Assembly: GCA_029204225.1 (NCBI GenBank)
Contig: CM055109.1
Coordinates: 24,580,422 to 24,644,421, forward strand
Direction of reading: 5' to 3'
From: Diphasiastrum complanatum
Lineage: Eukaryota; Streptophyta; Lycopodiopsida; Lycopodiales; Lycopodiaceae
DNA length: 64,000 nt
The notes under the pieces are model-generated. The model did no database searches. It worked only from the letters and a program-made list of their open reading frames with translations, and was not told the origin of the DNA. The position numbers and the translations under genes are program-made. Positions 34,015 through 46,471 of the stretch are shown here, piece after piece; positions within the stretch are counted from its first letter, which is position 1; each line of letters starts with the position of its first letter.

Positions 34015-35932
34015 CTAAAGTGTCATGCTCTGAGTCATGCTCGTGATTTTGGAATATTAAATTACATATTGCAAAAATCTAAAATGAATGCGCATTCCCT
34101 CTTTTGCCACGCAACGACCTCTGAAGCTCGGCTGGCACAGTCGTTGCTGGCTTCCACAGGACATTCGTGCTCCTGAACTCTCGATGTACAGCTCAGGACT
34201 TCTTCCTGTCTTGCTGTCCAGCATCCTATTTATGCCTCCTAAGTTGCCTCCCTGGTTGTAAATGATCCTTGTATCTTTGTCATGTGTTGTCAACTGCCGA
34301 TAGCCTGTGTCATTGAAGCTTATAATCCCAGCGTTCAGTCGATGCGTTTAACAAAGTGTGGCTCCCTTTTTCCACTCAACCGTTGTGTTGTCATTCCACC
34401 CAGAAGTCAGGTAATGTCCACATCCCCAAGACGTCTTAATTAGGTAAGTATGTCTTGCGATTGTTACACATGCAATCTGCAGGCTAATGGTCTGTCTTTG
34501 CTTTTCCATTCGAATTACACTGGACATGGACTTAGCATAAAACAAATAGAAAATCCTCTGCTGCAACTTGCATCAAGTAAAGGATTTTTAGCCAGAGAAA
34601 CCTAATACAAGAATAGACATGGTCTGTCTGAAGTGTGCTACTATCTTGTTGTTCTCTTAATTTCTATTTGTTTATAGATTGACGTCTTTTGCAATCTAAG
34701 TTATAATAAAATTAGAATCTATAAAACCTTGGCAATACCAGCAATGTCAATGGAGGTTGGAGAATGCCTATGTTGTTATGAGCATCTATTTGCGTATATG
34801 ACCTCAAAACTTATCGTTTTCTTGCTACCTTTGACAGCATGAAGGAAATCCGAATCTAGACTGGGTTGTCAAACCAACTGGAATCTGGTTACTATACAAA
34901 AACGGTAGGGGGGAAAGTTTTGTGCCTTGGATGTGATGCACAAGTCGATTGTTGACGATGCAAAGGTGATCTTCAACTTTGTGATATTATTTTTGTGCAG
35001 TTAAACTATACAACTGTTGTTCTTTTTGTCCTCAGCGTGCCTTAGGTAGATAGTGTACCATTCAATATTCAATGTTAAGATTATGAGGTAAGCATTGTCA
35101 TAACCAGAAAGCCCAGTTCAATCAACGTTAACATCACTATTAGCGTATACAGTAAACACTACTGCCTGCTTGGTACATTCTCTGCATATTGACAATACTT
35201 TTGTTAACTATTTCACCGGCAATGTTGTTCTAACTTTTTATCTGGCTATGTGCGTGTTTCAACCTGGCATATAATTAGACACAAGGCTTATATCATAGGT
35301 TGTAATATCTTAGCTATACTTGTTTGTTGGCAGGTCTTATCCCTACCATGATTGGATTTACGCCTCGAGTAAACGAGTACTCATCTATATAATCAAGCAA
35401 ATGATTAGGTTAACGGAATTCTAAGAACATGAGATTCATGTTTAGGTGTTGGGATTCATTTTTCTTCTTAGAATAAAACAAAAACCTCGTGGTGTCATAC
35501 CACAAAGGCCTTTCCATAATGGTGAAATTGTTGCATTGATAAAGGAGATCTTTTTTATTACAAATTTATCTTCGAGATACAAACAAATCCATTTAGAAGC
35601 TTTTTTGCTAAAGAGGTGGTTATTGGTAAGTTCAGTTATGGTGAAATTCGTTTGTTTCTTTTAACGTTTTAAGTTGCAAGAGGTTACACTATCACATCCA
35701 CTACCACAAAAGTAGTTAACAGTTTTTACAATTGTAGAGTTAAGATTGCACATAATAGGTGATCTTCTTTTGATGATAATTTCTTACAAAGGGTTTAATA
35801 GTTGGCCACTAAATATGCTCGCCATTTTGGAATTTTGGTAAAAAAGAAACAAATTTCAAAAAGGCAGCTCAAGTTGGCAATGATCCTCAAATATTCACAA
35901 CTCTTATTCACAATAATAATGATAAAGAAATA
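34015..35932 (+). repeat. SPH downstream region, copy B
   Basis: Matches 3243-4440 (A) and 62632-64000 (D), then 35281-35760 matches 19785-20250, and 35770-35930 matches 4440-4560. It includes a short open stretch at 35446-35664 with no recognised motif. Confidence 0.5.
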
Positions 35933-36061
35933 CTAAATTGCTATTTGTTTGAATTCATTAAAAATGATCGTGGACTGGAGTTCCTTGACTCAAAAGAAAT
36001 ACTAAATTGTTATTTGTTTGAATTCATTAAAAATGATTGTGGACTGGAGTTCCTTGACTCA
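35933..36061. repeat. Tandem duplication, 59-bp period
   Basis: AAAGAAATACTAAATTG..TGGAGTTCCTTGACTC occurs twice in a row, and once at 7810-7870. Lies at the edge of a copia gag fragment. Confidence 0.6.
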
Positions 36062-36456
36062 TCTTGAGAAATAGAAATTTCTATCTCAAAAAGAGATAAG
36101 TGGTGACATCTATGATTTCATATAAATGAGTTAGGATATACCGTGTTTCTTTTAAAGTGGAACCATTATTTACTTGAGCTATTTGCAAATCTTTTAGATT
36201 CTGGGACATAATGGCTAATGCTTTGCCATCCTTTGTCAAGTAAATGATTTTTAGCCAAAGAAACATAAGACATGAATAGACATGTTTTATCTGTGGTGTG
36301 CTACTATCTTGTGGTGCTCTTAATTCCTATATGTTTATAGATTGATGTCTTTTGCAAACTAAGTTATAATAAAATAAGAATTTATAAAACCTTGGAATTT
36401 CAATGGAGGTTGATGAATGCCTACGTCATTATGATAATGTATTTGCATATATATTG
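36062..36456 (-). pseudogene. Copia gag remnant with orphan SPH-downstream segment
   Basis: Same composite as 7870-8270: the minus-strand gag piece LKETRYILTHLYE (36081-36266) followed by sequence matching 8043-8265. A duplicated chimera. Confidence 0.4.
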
Positions 36457-37090
36457 AAAAAACATGATACTTGCTGGCCGCAATCCATCTGATAGGAGGG
36501 TGCATCAACAGAATCGTTGGGATACAGCTTGGAGAGAGAGAGAAAGAGAGAGAGGGACTAGAAATTATATGCCATTATCCAAGCATTGATTATAGCAAAA
36601 GGGCTCAAATTTTTCTATGTAACATTAATTGAATTTGATCATCTATTAAGCTTGTTGACAAACAAATGCTAAGACATAACCAAAAAACTTACCTTGTCAT
36701 GAGGGATCTTGTCGAGAGATTGTTTATATGCTTCTCCAAAGAGCAACTCTAGCTCTAGCTCAACTTCTAAATGTTGCACGATGTTCAAGTGAGAGCCATT
36801 CTCCTACATTCCTTAAACATTACATAAATTGAAAACATTACTTTCATGAAGTAAACCAATATTGCATATGTAGAATCATCAAATGCTTACTTGCTTAGAT
36901 ACTCGTTCTAGACCAAAAGGCCTGGAATGTACAATTCATTCCATTCTAGATGTTTCGGAATGTGTTTTTTAAATTAAAAAGAACATGATACTTGCTGGCC
37001 GCAATCCATCTGATAGGAGGGTGCAGCAGCAGAATCGTTCTGGTACAACATAGAGAGAGAGAGAGAAAGAGAGAGAGGGGCTGAAAATTT
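36457..37090 (-). pseudogene. Unknown minus-strand gene pieces with (GA)n
   Basis: A block with ACATGATACTTGCTGGCCGC and a short GA tract occurs at 36468-36560 and 36983-37080. On the minus strand it reads HPPIRWIAASKYHV, and between them an exon-like HLEVELELELLFGEAY ends at AAG|GTAAGT (about 36690). It may be related to the HPPSR exon at 49300. Confidence 0.3.
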
Positions 37091-37500
37091 GTGCCATTAT
37101 CAAGATTTTGGTATAAACCCTCTGAGCAACTTCAGATAACAGTGAAAAGAAATGACAACATTCTTGCAACGGTTGAGGTTGAGGAAGATTGGTGTCTCAA
37201 TCACATTCGATCAGAACTAGAACTGTTGCAATTCGATCTACCTCAATACTATCGATTTCGATTGAATGGTGTATAGGTGTTATGCCATATAAAAATATTC
37301 ATTTTTTTCTATTTCTAAGTGAATCAGTTTCATAAAATATATAACTAAAACAATTTTTCTTGTGCAGGTAAGAGTAAGGCAGGAAGAGCATATAAAATAC
37401 AAAGACATTGGAACATCCATCGAAATTAAAGATCCACGGATTATGAACTATGGAATTTTGTATTATGTAATACAATTCTTTGTATACATCATTTTTGAAA
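37091..37500 (+). pseudogene. Exon pair of the unknown gene also split by element 1
   Basis: Exon one (about 37112-37272) reads EQLQITVKRNDNILA, EVEEDWCLNHIR, YYRFRLNG, as at 29430. After TTGTGCAG at 37367 a second exon reads VRVRQEEHIKYKDIGTSIEI and DPRIMNYG, stopping near 37507. The upstream part of the gene is missing. Confidence 0.35.
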
Positions 37501-37539
37501 ATATATGAACCACTTTTTCTATGAGGCTCTTTTGTTTCT

Positions 37540-37669
37540 ATGATCTCCATTCCCATGGTGCAAAACACAATGTAAATGCAATTGGATAATATGACTTTTC
37601 GATAGCAAGATTCATTGTCTCCTACAAGAAATGCACTATCTCCATTGGGGAGATCTTCAGTCACTTGAA
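37540..37669 (-). pseudogene. Exon-like module (NGDSAF), copy next to element 2
   Basis: The minus strand reads TEDLPNGDSAFLVGDNESC, ending close to the element 2 insertion. Its other half lies beyond element 2 at 47987. Related copies occur at 48400-48530 and, diverged, at 49000-49100. Confidence 0.35.
37665..37669. repeat. Target-site duplication of element 2 (left)
   Basis: TTGAA, repeated at 47982-47986. Confidence 0.9.
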
Positions 37670-38400
37670 TGTGAAGAATTGAAAAAGATTACTTATGTTA
37701 GATATAGGGGTCTTATGTTTTTTACATCAAGCATCTAGGTGTAGGATGTTGATAGGAATAAGTTTGGCATAGATGGCAAATTATGCATTTCCACTTGTAA
37801 TGCCACCATTGAGCCAAAATAGAGTAAGACGCTAAATACGTGCCAATTAGAGTGTAGACAAGTGTAAAGCTTTTGTTTGATGAATTCCAAGAGGTCCAAT
37901 AGGATTTAGAGGTGGAACCTTGTGAGGTCCAATAGGAAATTGAGGTGTGCTTGAATATAGTCCAATAGAATTAAGAGGTGCATGAATCAATGGTCCAATA
38001 GGATCAAGAGGTGACAAAGTATGGTCCAATCATAGTTAAGCATAGTGGTACCTCATGGATCTACTAGTATCATTGTACTCCTCATTTTGGATCTAATTGA
38101 TTTGGTGATTTCATGGATTTTGTGAGTTATTGGATTTATAGCTTTCTCTCTCTACTCGAGAGCTCATGATGCTTTTCTCTCTCTACCCAAGGAGAGCAGC
38201 TTGTTTTTACTTAGATTATTTTTGAATACTTCCCACACGTGTGAGTGAGAGTTGGAAGTGATTGAATGCATGTAGTAGTGTGATTTTGCCATAGATTCAG
38301 AGATCTTGAATCTCAATCTAGTCTTGATCTTGGTGCATCTACACACCTTAGAAGATCACAAGTACATGTAGTGGACAGTCCACACGTGTGTTATTCAACA
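37670..38400 (+). repeat. 5' LTR of element 2
   Basis: 731 bp, TGTGAAGAATT..GTTATTCAACA. The end shares CACACGTGTG with the element 1 LTRs. Confidence 0.9.
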
Positions 38401-38418
38401 TGGTATCAGTGCCTACCT
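38401..38418 (+). promoter_or_regulatory. Primer-binding site of element 2
   Basis: TGGTATCAGTGCCTACC directly after the LTR; one change (G to T in CAGAGC) from the initiator tRNA-Met complement seen in element 1. Confidence 0.8.
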
Positions 38419-39154
38419 AAGGTTACCATGCATTTTGATCCATCTAAGTGAAAAAAATTTCATCAATCTTGAGCTAGAAGTTGTCAAGGCCCATTTTCCT
38501 AGCTATCTTGTTCAATCTTGGATCAGAAGGGATCAAAAGGACATTGATTGGGTCTGACCTGGTACTGTATGGAATCAGGTGCTTAGACACGCGTGAGGAA
38601 TATCCAATTTCAGTTTAGAAGTTCTCTCTCATGCTTGATCTATTTATCTTGCTTGATAGCTTGTTTGTAAGCTATTTTTGTCTAGTTTTTTATGCAATCA
38701 GTTTCATTCCATTTGGTTGAGCCAATCAAAAGTTATAAGCTTTTGAAGAGGGTTAGGTAGGGCACCTAGACCTGGGTGGACACATTTGGTTCGGTCAAGG
38801 GATTTCTTGGTTGATCCAAAATCACAGTTGTATGCTTGCCAATCTCATCTATATGTGATCTAGGCACTGTTTTGAGATCTTAGCCATTTTGTTTCATGCA
38901 ATATCATTGTATTTGAGTCAAATTTGATTTTTTAGATTACTTCAGACGTGCTAAGAGTGTTTGATCCTAACTTTGCCTATACTTCATCATTTGATGTGAA
39001 ATAGATCTTGTTTTAGAGAGATTTGTGTAGCTAGTGAGAATCAATTCACAAATAGTTGCAAGATCTTTCATAGGAGGAGATAGTACTCTCTTATTGGAGC
39101 CTATTGAGAGTGTGTAGCAACATTTATTATTCATCATTTGAGTTTTCTTCACTT

Positions 39155-40232
39155 CAAATGTCTTCATTGGGTTCATCCTTGTTGGAATCAAGTGAAAGAT
39201 TGACCACTTCAAACTATTCAATTTGGAAAATGAGGATGGAGTCCATCTTGATCTTTCAAGACATGATGGACAAATTATTGGCCTTGAAGAAGAACCACAA
39301 GTTTTTCAAGAGGTTCAAAAATACAAAAAGAGAGCTATGATGGCTCTCCACTACAATAAGATGAATGTCTCTAATGAGATATTGAGGGAGATAGGTACTT
39401 GTACAACAACCAAAGAAGCTTGGGATTGTCTCGAGACTATCTATGAGGCTAATAATACCTCTAAGCTTCTCACTCTTAGGAATCAAATCTTTCAAAGTAG
39501 CCAAAAGAGTGATGAGAGTGCATCTAGTTATGTTTTGAGAGTAATATCTTTATAGAGAACTTGCTTGTATTGGTGATTCCATCAATCAAAATGAGCTAGT
39601 TCAAGTCATTCTCAATGGCTTGAGAAGTGAATTTGATAACCTTGTCCAATCCTATGCCATTAAGGAGGAGCTACCAAGTTTGGAGGCTCTCCAAAGTGTG
39701 CTAATTTCGGAAGAATCAAGACAAGAGTACAAGCTCTTGAGGATGGACAAGCTTTCTCTCACTCATAATGATGGCAAAGCTCTCTTTGCCAAGGATAAGC
39801 ACAACGGGAGGAGCAAGAACCAACATCAACAATCCTCAAGCAAGGACAAAGTCAAATCCAAAGACAAAGACGAGGAGGAAGATGATTCCTCTAATGCTTG
39901 AACATCCAAGCTCAAGAAGAAGAAGATCAAGTGCTTATATTGTGGCAAGAAAGGTCATTATGCCACCCAATTGCTTCAAAAAGAAGAATCAACTCAAGCA
40001 AGCCAACATTACCAATGAGAAGGAAGACACTATTGCAAGTGATGGAGAGGGATCTCTTATGGTCTCTAGTTTCTCATCCACTCCTTTCAAGAAGGACGGC
40101 CTATGGTATATTGATAGTGGAGCCTCTTCACATGTGTGTAGCTCCAAGGACTCTTTCTCTTCTATTGCACCTTATGATAGAGTCAAGAAATCAATATACA
40201 CTGCAAATGATTTTGAATGTCCTATTAAAGGC
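39155..40232 (+). pseudogene. Gag and protease start of element 2 (frameshifted)
   Basis: ATG at 39155; SNYSIWKMRME, then a shift to the frame of 39223 (TTKEAWDCLETIYE), a stop after 39550, resumption at 39620 (SLEALQSVLISEESR), a zinc knuckle CLYCGKKGHYAT broken by a shift near 39965, and the protease WYIDSGASSHVC (40100-40135). Element 3 interrupts it shortly after. It closely parallels the intact Gag of element 1. Confidence 0.8.
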
Positions 40233-40237
40233 ATAGG
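40233..40237. repeat. Target-site duplication of element 3 (left)
   Basis: ATAGG, repeated at 44348-44352. Removing element 3 plus one copy restores the element 2 coding sequence (KGIGNIPLKLASS). Confidence 0.85.
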
Positions 40238-40513
40238 AGTTAGAATTAAAGTTAGAATCACTGTGTTACTGTACTGTGGGTCCTATCAGTGGATAAGGAT
40301 CAGTTGGCCTCGCCATGAGGCAAGTCGACGAGACACGCGTCCCGCCAACGGCAACCTGGGTCATGCATGGGTTACCTGAGTGAACAACTATATGTATAGT
40401 GTAATTTCATTTTGAGAAATACAGTTGCTATGTGAGCTTGCTGAGGAGAGTGATTTTCTGTCTGGGTTACTGTGTAGCATGATTTGTGTTCCTGTGCAAA
40501 GCAAATTCTAAGT
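40238..40513 (+). repeat. 5' LTR of element 3
   Basis: 276 bp, AGTTAGAATT..AAATTCTAAGT. Confidence 0.85.
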
Positions 40514-40530
40514 TGGTATCAGAGCCGTAC
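40514..40530 (+). promoter_or_regulatory. Primer-binding site of element 3
   Basis: TGGTATCAGAGCCGTAC, complementary to initiator tRNA-Met, directly after the LTR. Confidence 0.85.
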
Positions 40531-41826
40531 AGGGAGTGTACACAGTACAGTGTCGCCGTTGAAGAGAGCTTCACTAGAATTGTCTTCTGAGAGTTCGGGG
40601 TTTTACGGCGGGTTGAAGACGGAAAGAGAAGCATTGGTGCATGGTTTCTAATTTGTAGAGGCTTGCTAAGCTCAGCAGAGGGATTATTAGCTTGTGCATA
40701 GCATCAGACAGGGAAAAATCTGGTGAAAAATTGACAATTTCGAAGCCAGCTGAAAATTGAAACCGGACTTGGGGTTACAGTTTTTATACATAACTGGTGA
40801 TTTCTTCGCTGTTTGTGCACCGTTTTGGATGCCGTAAGGACAGGAAGGAAGCTAATTACATTTTCAATGAGCCATGGAGAGATTCTGAGGTTTGTGTCAG
40901 AGATTTGTCTCCAGGCAGTTAACCTAGCAGATTTGCGGTAAAAAGGTGAAAAAGCCACTTTGTCAAGTTGAGCTAAAATCACCGTTTCTCCATGAAATTT
41001 CCTGACTGAACACTCTACAGTCATGGATTCAGTAGGGCAACCCTGCTCCAGGCCTCAGATCGTGTTCAAAACGATCTACAGGAGAGGTTGATCCAACATT
41101 TTTCAGGGAAGGAAGGCGCGGCCGCAGGCAGGGAAGTCGCGGGCTGTTCGCGCACCCAACACAACACTCAGCATAGTGTATCGAGGACCATAGCGTCTGC
41201 AAGAGTTTAGTTCGATGCCCAGATGTACTTTGAACCTATGGATGAGGTGTCAAATGAATCAACAGTCCAGCATCTGTGATGGGAGAGAAATGTGAACCAC
41301 AAGATTTGGTTCAGCCATTGGATGAGCTTTAAATAGGGTCCTGAAGAATTGAAGTGCATTCTGGCCTTTAACTTCATTAAAAATTTTCATACTGAAAGTT
41401 GAGTTGGGTCCCTTCACAAGTGAAGAGTGAAGTTTCTTCAAGGTGAAGAAACAGTTCAAAAGCTAGAAAAGTCCCTATTTTTGGGTCCTTTGTCCGTTTT
41501 GACCCAAACGAAAGGCTATAACCTCCAAACGAAGGGCACCCGGACTGTACCTGCAAGTACGGTATAGCAAAATAGAGCGGTTGCAGCGGAGAAAGTGTTC
41601 GGAGTACGCCAGAAGTAGTTTCACCATTCCACTGGGCGCGTTGTTGGGAGTTGACGACTAAGTGCATTATGGAAGGTGACACCGATTTGGCTTTCAAATT
41701 GGTGGAAAAGCAGCGACTGGCCTGGTAAGAAAAAAAAATACAGGTCATTATTTTCAACTTTTGACATCACTGTTGGCCTTGACATACTGTTCTTAGCCTA
41801 AGGCAGAAGTTTTAAGCAGTTTTGCG
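40531..41826 (+). other. Leader of element 3
   Basis: 1.3 kb between primer site and gag ATG with no coding evidence. Long for a copia leader; may hold packaging signals or captured sequence. Minus-strand open frames here (40704-41024, 41377-41757) show no motifs. Confidence 0.5.
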
Positions 41827-42720
41827 ATGGCAAACATGGGAGAGTCCATTTTGAGTGAAAGTAGCAAATCGGACGGGATTTCCAACTATGCAGTGTGGAA
41901 ATTCAAAATGAAAAACATACTGATGGAGAAAGATGTGTAGGAAGTCATCACAGGTGATGAGAGAAGGCCGCCAAATGAAGCAGACATCAAAGTGTTCGAT
42001 AAAAAGATGAGGAAAGCTTTGACCTTCATTAACTTGTCAGTTAAGGATCACATCATTACCCACATTTGTGATGCTATTACACCCAGACAAGCATGGGATG
42101 TGCTAAAGGAGCAGTTCGAGACGTCAAATCCGTCAAGAATCATGTTTCTGAAGTCAAAGTTGAATAGTGCCCGCATGGAGCAAGGAGAGCACATTCAGAC
42201 GTACATGACCAGAATCAAGACAATGACAGATGAACTGCATTCTATTGGAGAGCGCATAAGTGATGTGGAGTTGGTGCATAATGCATTATGCGACATTGCA
42301 GAACCCTATCAGATGTTTGTGAGCGGAATAGCATCAAGAGAAAGATTGCCAAGCTTTGACGAGCTCACATGAATCTTGATGCAGGAAGAGCAACGACGAG
42401 AAATGGTGAAAGCTAGACGTCAAAATACTGATGATCGGGCACTTGCAACACGCCAAAAACAGGGCAAGGGCAAGGGCAAGAAGAAGCATAAACAACAATT
42501 TGCCAAGTCTCAGGAGGATGAGGGATCTTCCAACAAAACTAAAAAGAAAGGCAAGTGCTTCCATTGTGGTAAAAAGGGCCACTGGAAGAGTGAATGTCGC
42601 AAATTCCTGGCGGAACAAGGCAAGGGGAAACCAAAACAAGCAGGTAACCTTGTTGATGAAGGTGAGATTGAAGACTCTAGCATCTTCATATGTGCATTGT
42701 CATCTAATCAAGATGATCAA
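41827..42720 (+). pseudogene. Gag of element 3
   Basis: ATG 41827; SNYAVWKFKMK, a UBN2-type core (TPRQAWDVLKEQFE), a basic linker, and a zinc knuckle [14 protein letters not shown] (about 42558-42600). Stops at 41938-41940 and 42370-42372 break the frame. Different family from elements 1 and 2. Confidence 0.8.
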
Positions 42721-44018
42721 GCATGGTATATTGACTATGAGGAGACCTTTGCGCCGGTGTGTAAGTGGAATACTCTACGTCTACTTATTGCTTTAGCTTC
42801 ACATTTTGGTTGGCCTTTGCATCAGATGGATGTGAAATCTGCTTTTCTAAATGGTGAGCTAGAAGAAGAAGTGTTCATGGATCAACCTGAAGGCTTTGTA
42901 ACGAAATGACAGGAAAATAAAGTATGTCACTTGAAGAAAGCGCTTTATGGTCTTAAACAAGCACCATGTGCGTGGTATAGCATGATTGATGCCTACTTTT
43001 GTTCAAAGGGGATGGTAAGAACACATTCTGATCCAAATATATATGTCTTATGCTTTGATGGTGTGGTTGCTTTGATTGCTCTTTATGTTGATGACTTGAT
43101 TATTACAGGAAATAATCAAGAGATGATAGACGTGATCAAGAAAGACCTCATGGAACAATTTGAGATGACGGATCTCAGCCTGATGCATTACTACCTTGGA
43201 GTAGAAGTGTGGCAAAAAGAATATGAAGTGGGTTTAACTCAGGTGAAATATGTCAAAGAGTTGTTGCACAGGTTTAGGTTGCAGGATTGCAAACCAGTAA
43301 ACACTCCTATTGAACCAGGTAAAAAGCTTTCTAAGCTTGATGAATCACAGTCATTTGATGCTACGCTATATAGACAGTTAGTAGGGAGCTTGATTTACCA
43401 GATATATGCTATGTTGTTGGCATTGTAAATCAGTTTATGACATCACCTACGGAAATGCATTGGAAAGCAGCTAAACGCATTTTGCGTTATGTGAAAGGCA
43501 CTTCAGAGTATGGCTTGATTTACAGAAAGCATGATGGTTTACCTGAGTTGGGTGGCTATGTGGATGCAGACTAGGGTGGTGACTATGATGATCGTAGATC
43601 CACTACAGGATATATATTCCAGTTTTGTGGTAATTGCTTTTCCTGGTCTAGTAAGAAGCAAAGTACAATTGCTCTTTCCACCACAGAAGTAGAGTATAAG
43701 GCAATGTGTAGTGCTGCACAAGAAGCTATATGGTTGAGACAAATCTTGGAAGAAATTGGCATAAAGCAGAAAAATCCCACAATTTTACATAGTGACAGTC
43801 AGAGTGGCAGTCATCTAGCAAAGAATCTAGTGTTCCATGCGAGAACTAAACACATTGAGATTCAATATCACTTCATACGTGAGAGGCTGCTGAGTCGTGA
43901 AATTCATGTTGTTCATTGTAGCACAGAAGAACAACTAGCTGAAATTTTCACTAAGCCACTTACTGGAGAAAAGTTTTATAAATTTAGATCAAAACTTTCT
44001 TTATTTAAAGTTTGTTGA
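42721..44018 (+). pseudogene. Protease stub fused to RT and RNase H, element 3
   Basis: The protease start AWYID runs straight into RT (YEETFAPV) in frame, so protease core and integrase are deleted. RT shows [19 protein letters not shown] and ALYVDDLIITG; RNase H shows TTEVEYKAM, FHARTKHIEIQ and EIFTKPL. A stop at 42907-42909 and damage near 43400-43600 interrupt it. Confidence 0.8.
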
Positions 44019-44071
44019 CTTTAAAGCTATGTATATGACTATATAAAAAGTGACTCTACTTTAAGGGAGAG

Positions 44072-44347
44072 GGTTAGAATTAAAGTTAGAATCACTGTAT
44101 TACTGTACTGTGGCTCCTATCAGTGGATAAGGATCAGTTGGCCTCGCCACGAGGCAAGTCGACGGGACACGCGTCCTGCCAACCGCAACCTGGGTCATGC
44201 ATGGGTTGTCTGAGTGAAGAACTATATGTACAATGTAATTTCATTTTGAGAAATACAGTTGCTATGTGAGCTTGTTGAGGAGAGTGATTTTCTATCTGGG
44301 TTACTCTGTAGCATGATCTGTGTTCCTGTGCAAAGTAAATTCTAAGT
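44072..44347 (+). repeat. 3' LTR of element 3
   Basis: 276 bp after the purine tract TTTAAGGGAGAGG. Confidence 0.85.
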
Positions 44348-44352
44348 ATAGG

Positions 44353-45595
44353 GAACATTCCCTTGAAGCTTGCATCCTCTAAAGTTCTTTCTCTCTCTAA
44401 AGTTCTTTATGTACCTAAGCTTACCAAGAATATTATTAGTGCTGGCCAATTGCTTGATAATGGCCTTGACGTAAAATTCAATGTTGATACTTACACTTGC
44501 ATTAGGCTCTAGATTTGGTGGCATCTATAAACTAGATCCAAATGCGTATGTGAATGCTTGTAATGTTGCTGTTGTGAACAAGCTCTCTATGGAGGAATTA
44601 TGGCATAGGAGGTTGGGACATCCCAACTACAAATCCATGCTCTGTATGATCAAAGAAGCCAAAGCTATTGGCTTGCCAAAGTCACTCTCCAAGAAGACCA
44701 ATCCTTGTGAGGCTTGTGCTATTGCTAAATCTTACAAAAAGCCATTTACAAGATCTTCTATCAAAAGCAAGCATCCTTTGGAGTTAATCCACTTGGATGT
44801 GCATTTCTCATCAACTACAAGCAAGGGAGGAGCCACTTGTTTTGTTACTTTCATTGATGATTACACAAGATTCACTTGGATATATCTTCTTGCTTCTAAA
44901 TCTTTGGTGTTTGATCATTTCATTATTTTCAAAGCTTATGTATAAAAGCAATTCTCATTCAAGATTAAAGCTCTTAGAAGTCATGGAGGTGGTGAATATA
45001 TCTCCAATAAATTTCAAGATTTTTGTGAGCTTGAAGGCATTAAAAGAGAGTTCTCTTGTGCCTACTCTCCATCTCAAAATGGAGTGGCCGAGAGAAAGAA
45101 TAGATCTCTATGTGAATGTGCAAAATCTATGAGAATTGAGGCATCTTTGCCCAAAGATTTTCGGGGAGAAGCCAATAATTGTGCAAATTATCTTTGCAAT
45201 AGGCTCCCACATATAGCTCTTGGATGAAAGTCACCATATGAAATCTTATTTTTTAAGAAGCCTAAGGTTGATCACCTTAGAGTTTTTGGATGCTTATGCT
45301 TTGTCCATATTCCCTTGTAAACAATGAATAAGGAAGATTTTAGTGCATGCAAAGGGATCATGGTTGGATACTCATCCACCAAGAAGGCCTATAGAGTCTT
45401 TATACTCTCTACTTATCAAGTTATTGAAAGTAGAGATGTTGTCTTTCACGAAGATCAACACTCATCTTTTGAAGAGGCCGAGATCAAGAAATCTATGGAT
45501 GCATCATCAATTATTGATTTTGAAGACAATCATGATGTGATGGGGTCGAGATTGAAGAAGACTCTCCTCGGATTTTTTCACCTAGAAGATCCATG
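44353..45595 (+). pseudogene. Integrase region of element 2
   Basis: Resumes after element 3 with LTKNIISAGQLLDNG, then the HHCC-type finger (HRRLGHPNY, CEACAIAKS), the core Asp (ELIHLDV), FIDDYTRFTW and the SPSQNGVAERKN Glu motif: the DDE set is visible across frames. Stops at 44510, 44943, 45225 and 45318 inactivate it. Confidence 0.85.
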
Positions 45596-46471
45596 AGAGA
45601 TAGATCCGAGCCTCTCTCACATGTTGACAAAGGCAAACAACTGGATATTGATTCCACTAATTATGTTTTTTATGTCTCTCACGAAGAGCCAAAGAATGTA
45701 CAAGAGGCACTCAATACCAAGGAGTGGTATGATGCCATGAACCAAGAATATGATGCATTGATCACCAACAATACTTGGGAGCTTGTGGATCCTCCATCCA
45801 ACAAGCATGTGATTGGTTGCAAGTGGGTATTTCAGATCAAGTTCAATCATGATGGCACCATCAACAAGCATAAAGCAAGATTATGTGCCAAAGGATTTGC
45901 TCAAATCCGTGGTCTTGATTATGAGGAGACCTTTGCACCCGTTGCAAAGATGGTGACAATAAGAATTCTTATTTATCTTGCTTGTTTTTTCAAGTGGAAT
46001 GTGTTTCAATTAGATGTATCTAGTGCTTTTCTAAATGGTTATCTTGAGGAGGAGATCTATATGGAACAACCTCAAGGATTCATCAAGGATGAGTCCAAAG
46101 TGTGCTTGCTCTTCAAAAGTCTTTATGGACTCGAGCAAACACCAAGATCATGGTATTCAAGACTTAATTCTTTTCTTATCTCACTAGGATTTACTCTTAG
46201 TGACTATGATCCTTCCATGTATCTAGAGTTTGTTGATAGCAATATTATCATTCTTCTAATTTATGTTGATGACATTATTCTTTGTGGAAGGTGTATCAAG
46301 CTAGTTGATGAAACCAAGCTAGCACTTGGATGTGAGTTTAAAATGCAAGATCTAGGAGAGATGCATTACATCCTAGGACTAGAAATTGATTTTTATGAAA
46401 ATCATGTCTCTATATGCCAATCTAGATATGCTCACTCTATGTTGAAAAAATTTCATATGGAAAATTTCTAA
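45593..46471 (+). pseudogene. Reverse transcriptase of element 2
   Basis: A 292-codon open stretch with [39 protein letters not shown] and the catalytic LIYVDDIIL. Long enough to look functional alone, but cut off from upstream and downstream frames. Confidence 0.85.

Larger units (their letters stand above)
40238..44347 (+). mobile_element. Element 3: copia retrotransposon nested in element 2, integrase-deleted
   Basis: 4,110 bp in the same orientation as the host. The 276-bp LTRs differ at 17 positions (6.2%). Their ends are not TG..CA: the first bases are AG (5') and GG (3'), the last are GT, but inner TTAGAATT/AATTCTAA symmetry is clear. A Met primer site and purine tract are present. 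Internally gag, zinc knuckle and the protease start are fused directly to RT, so integrase is absent. Confidence 0.9.
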
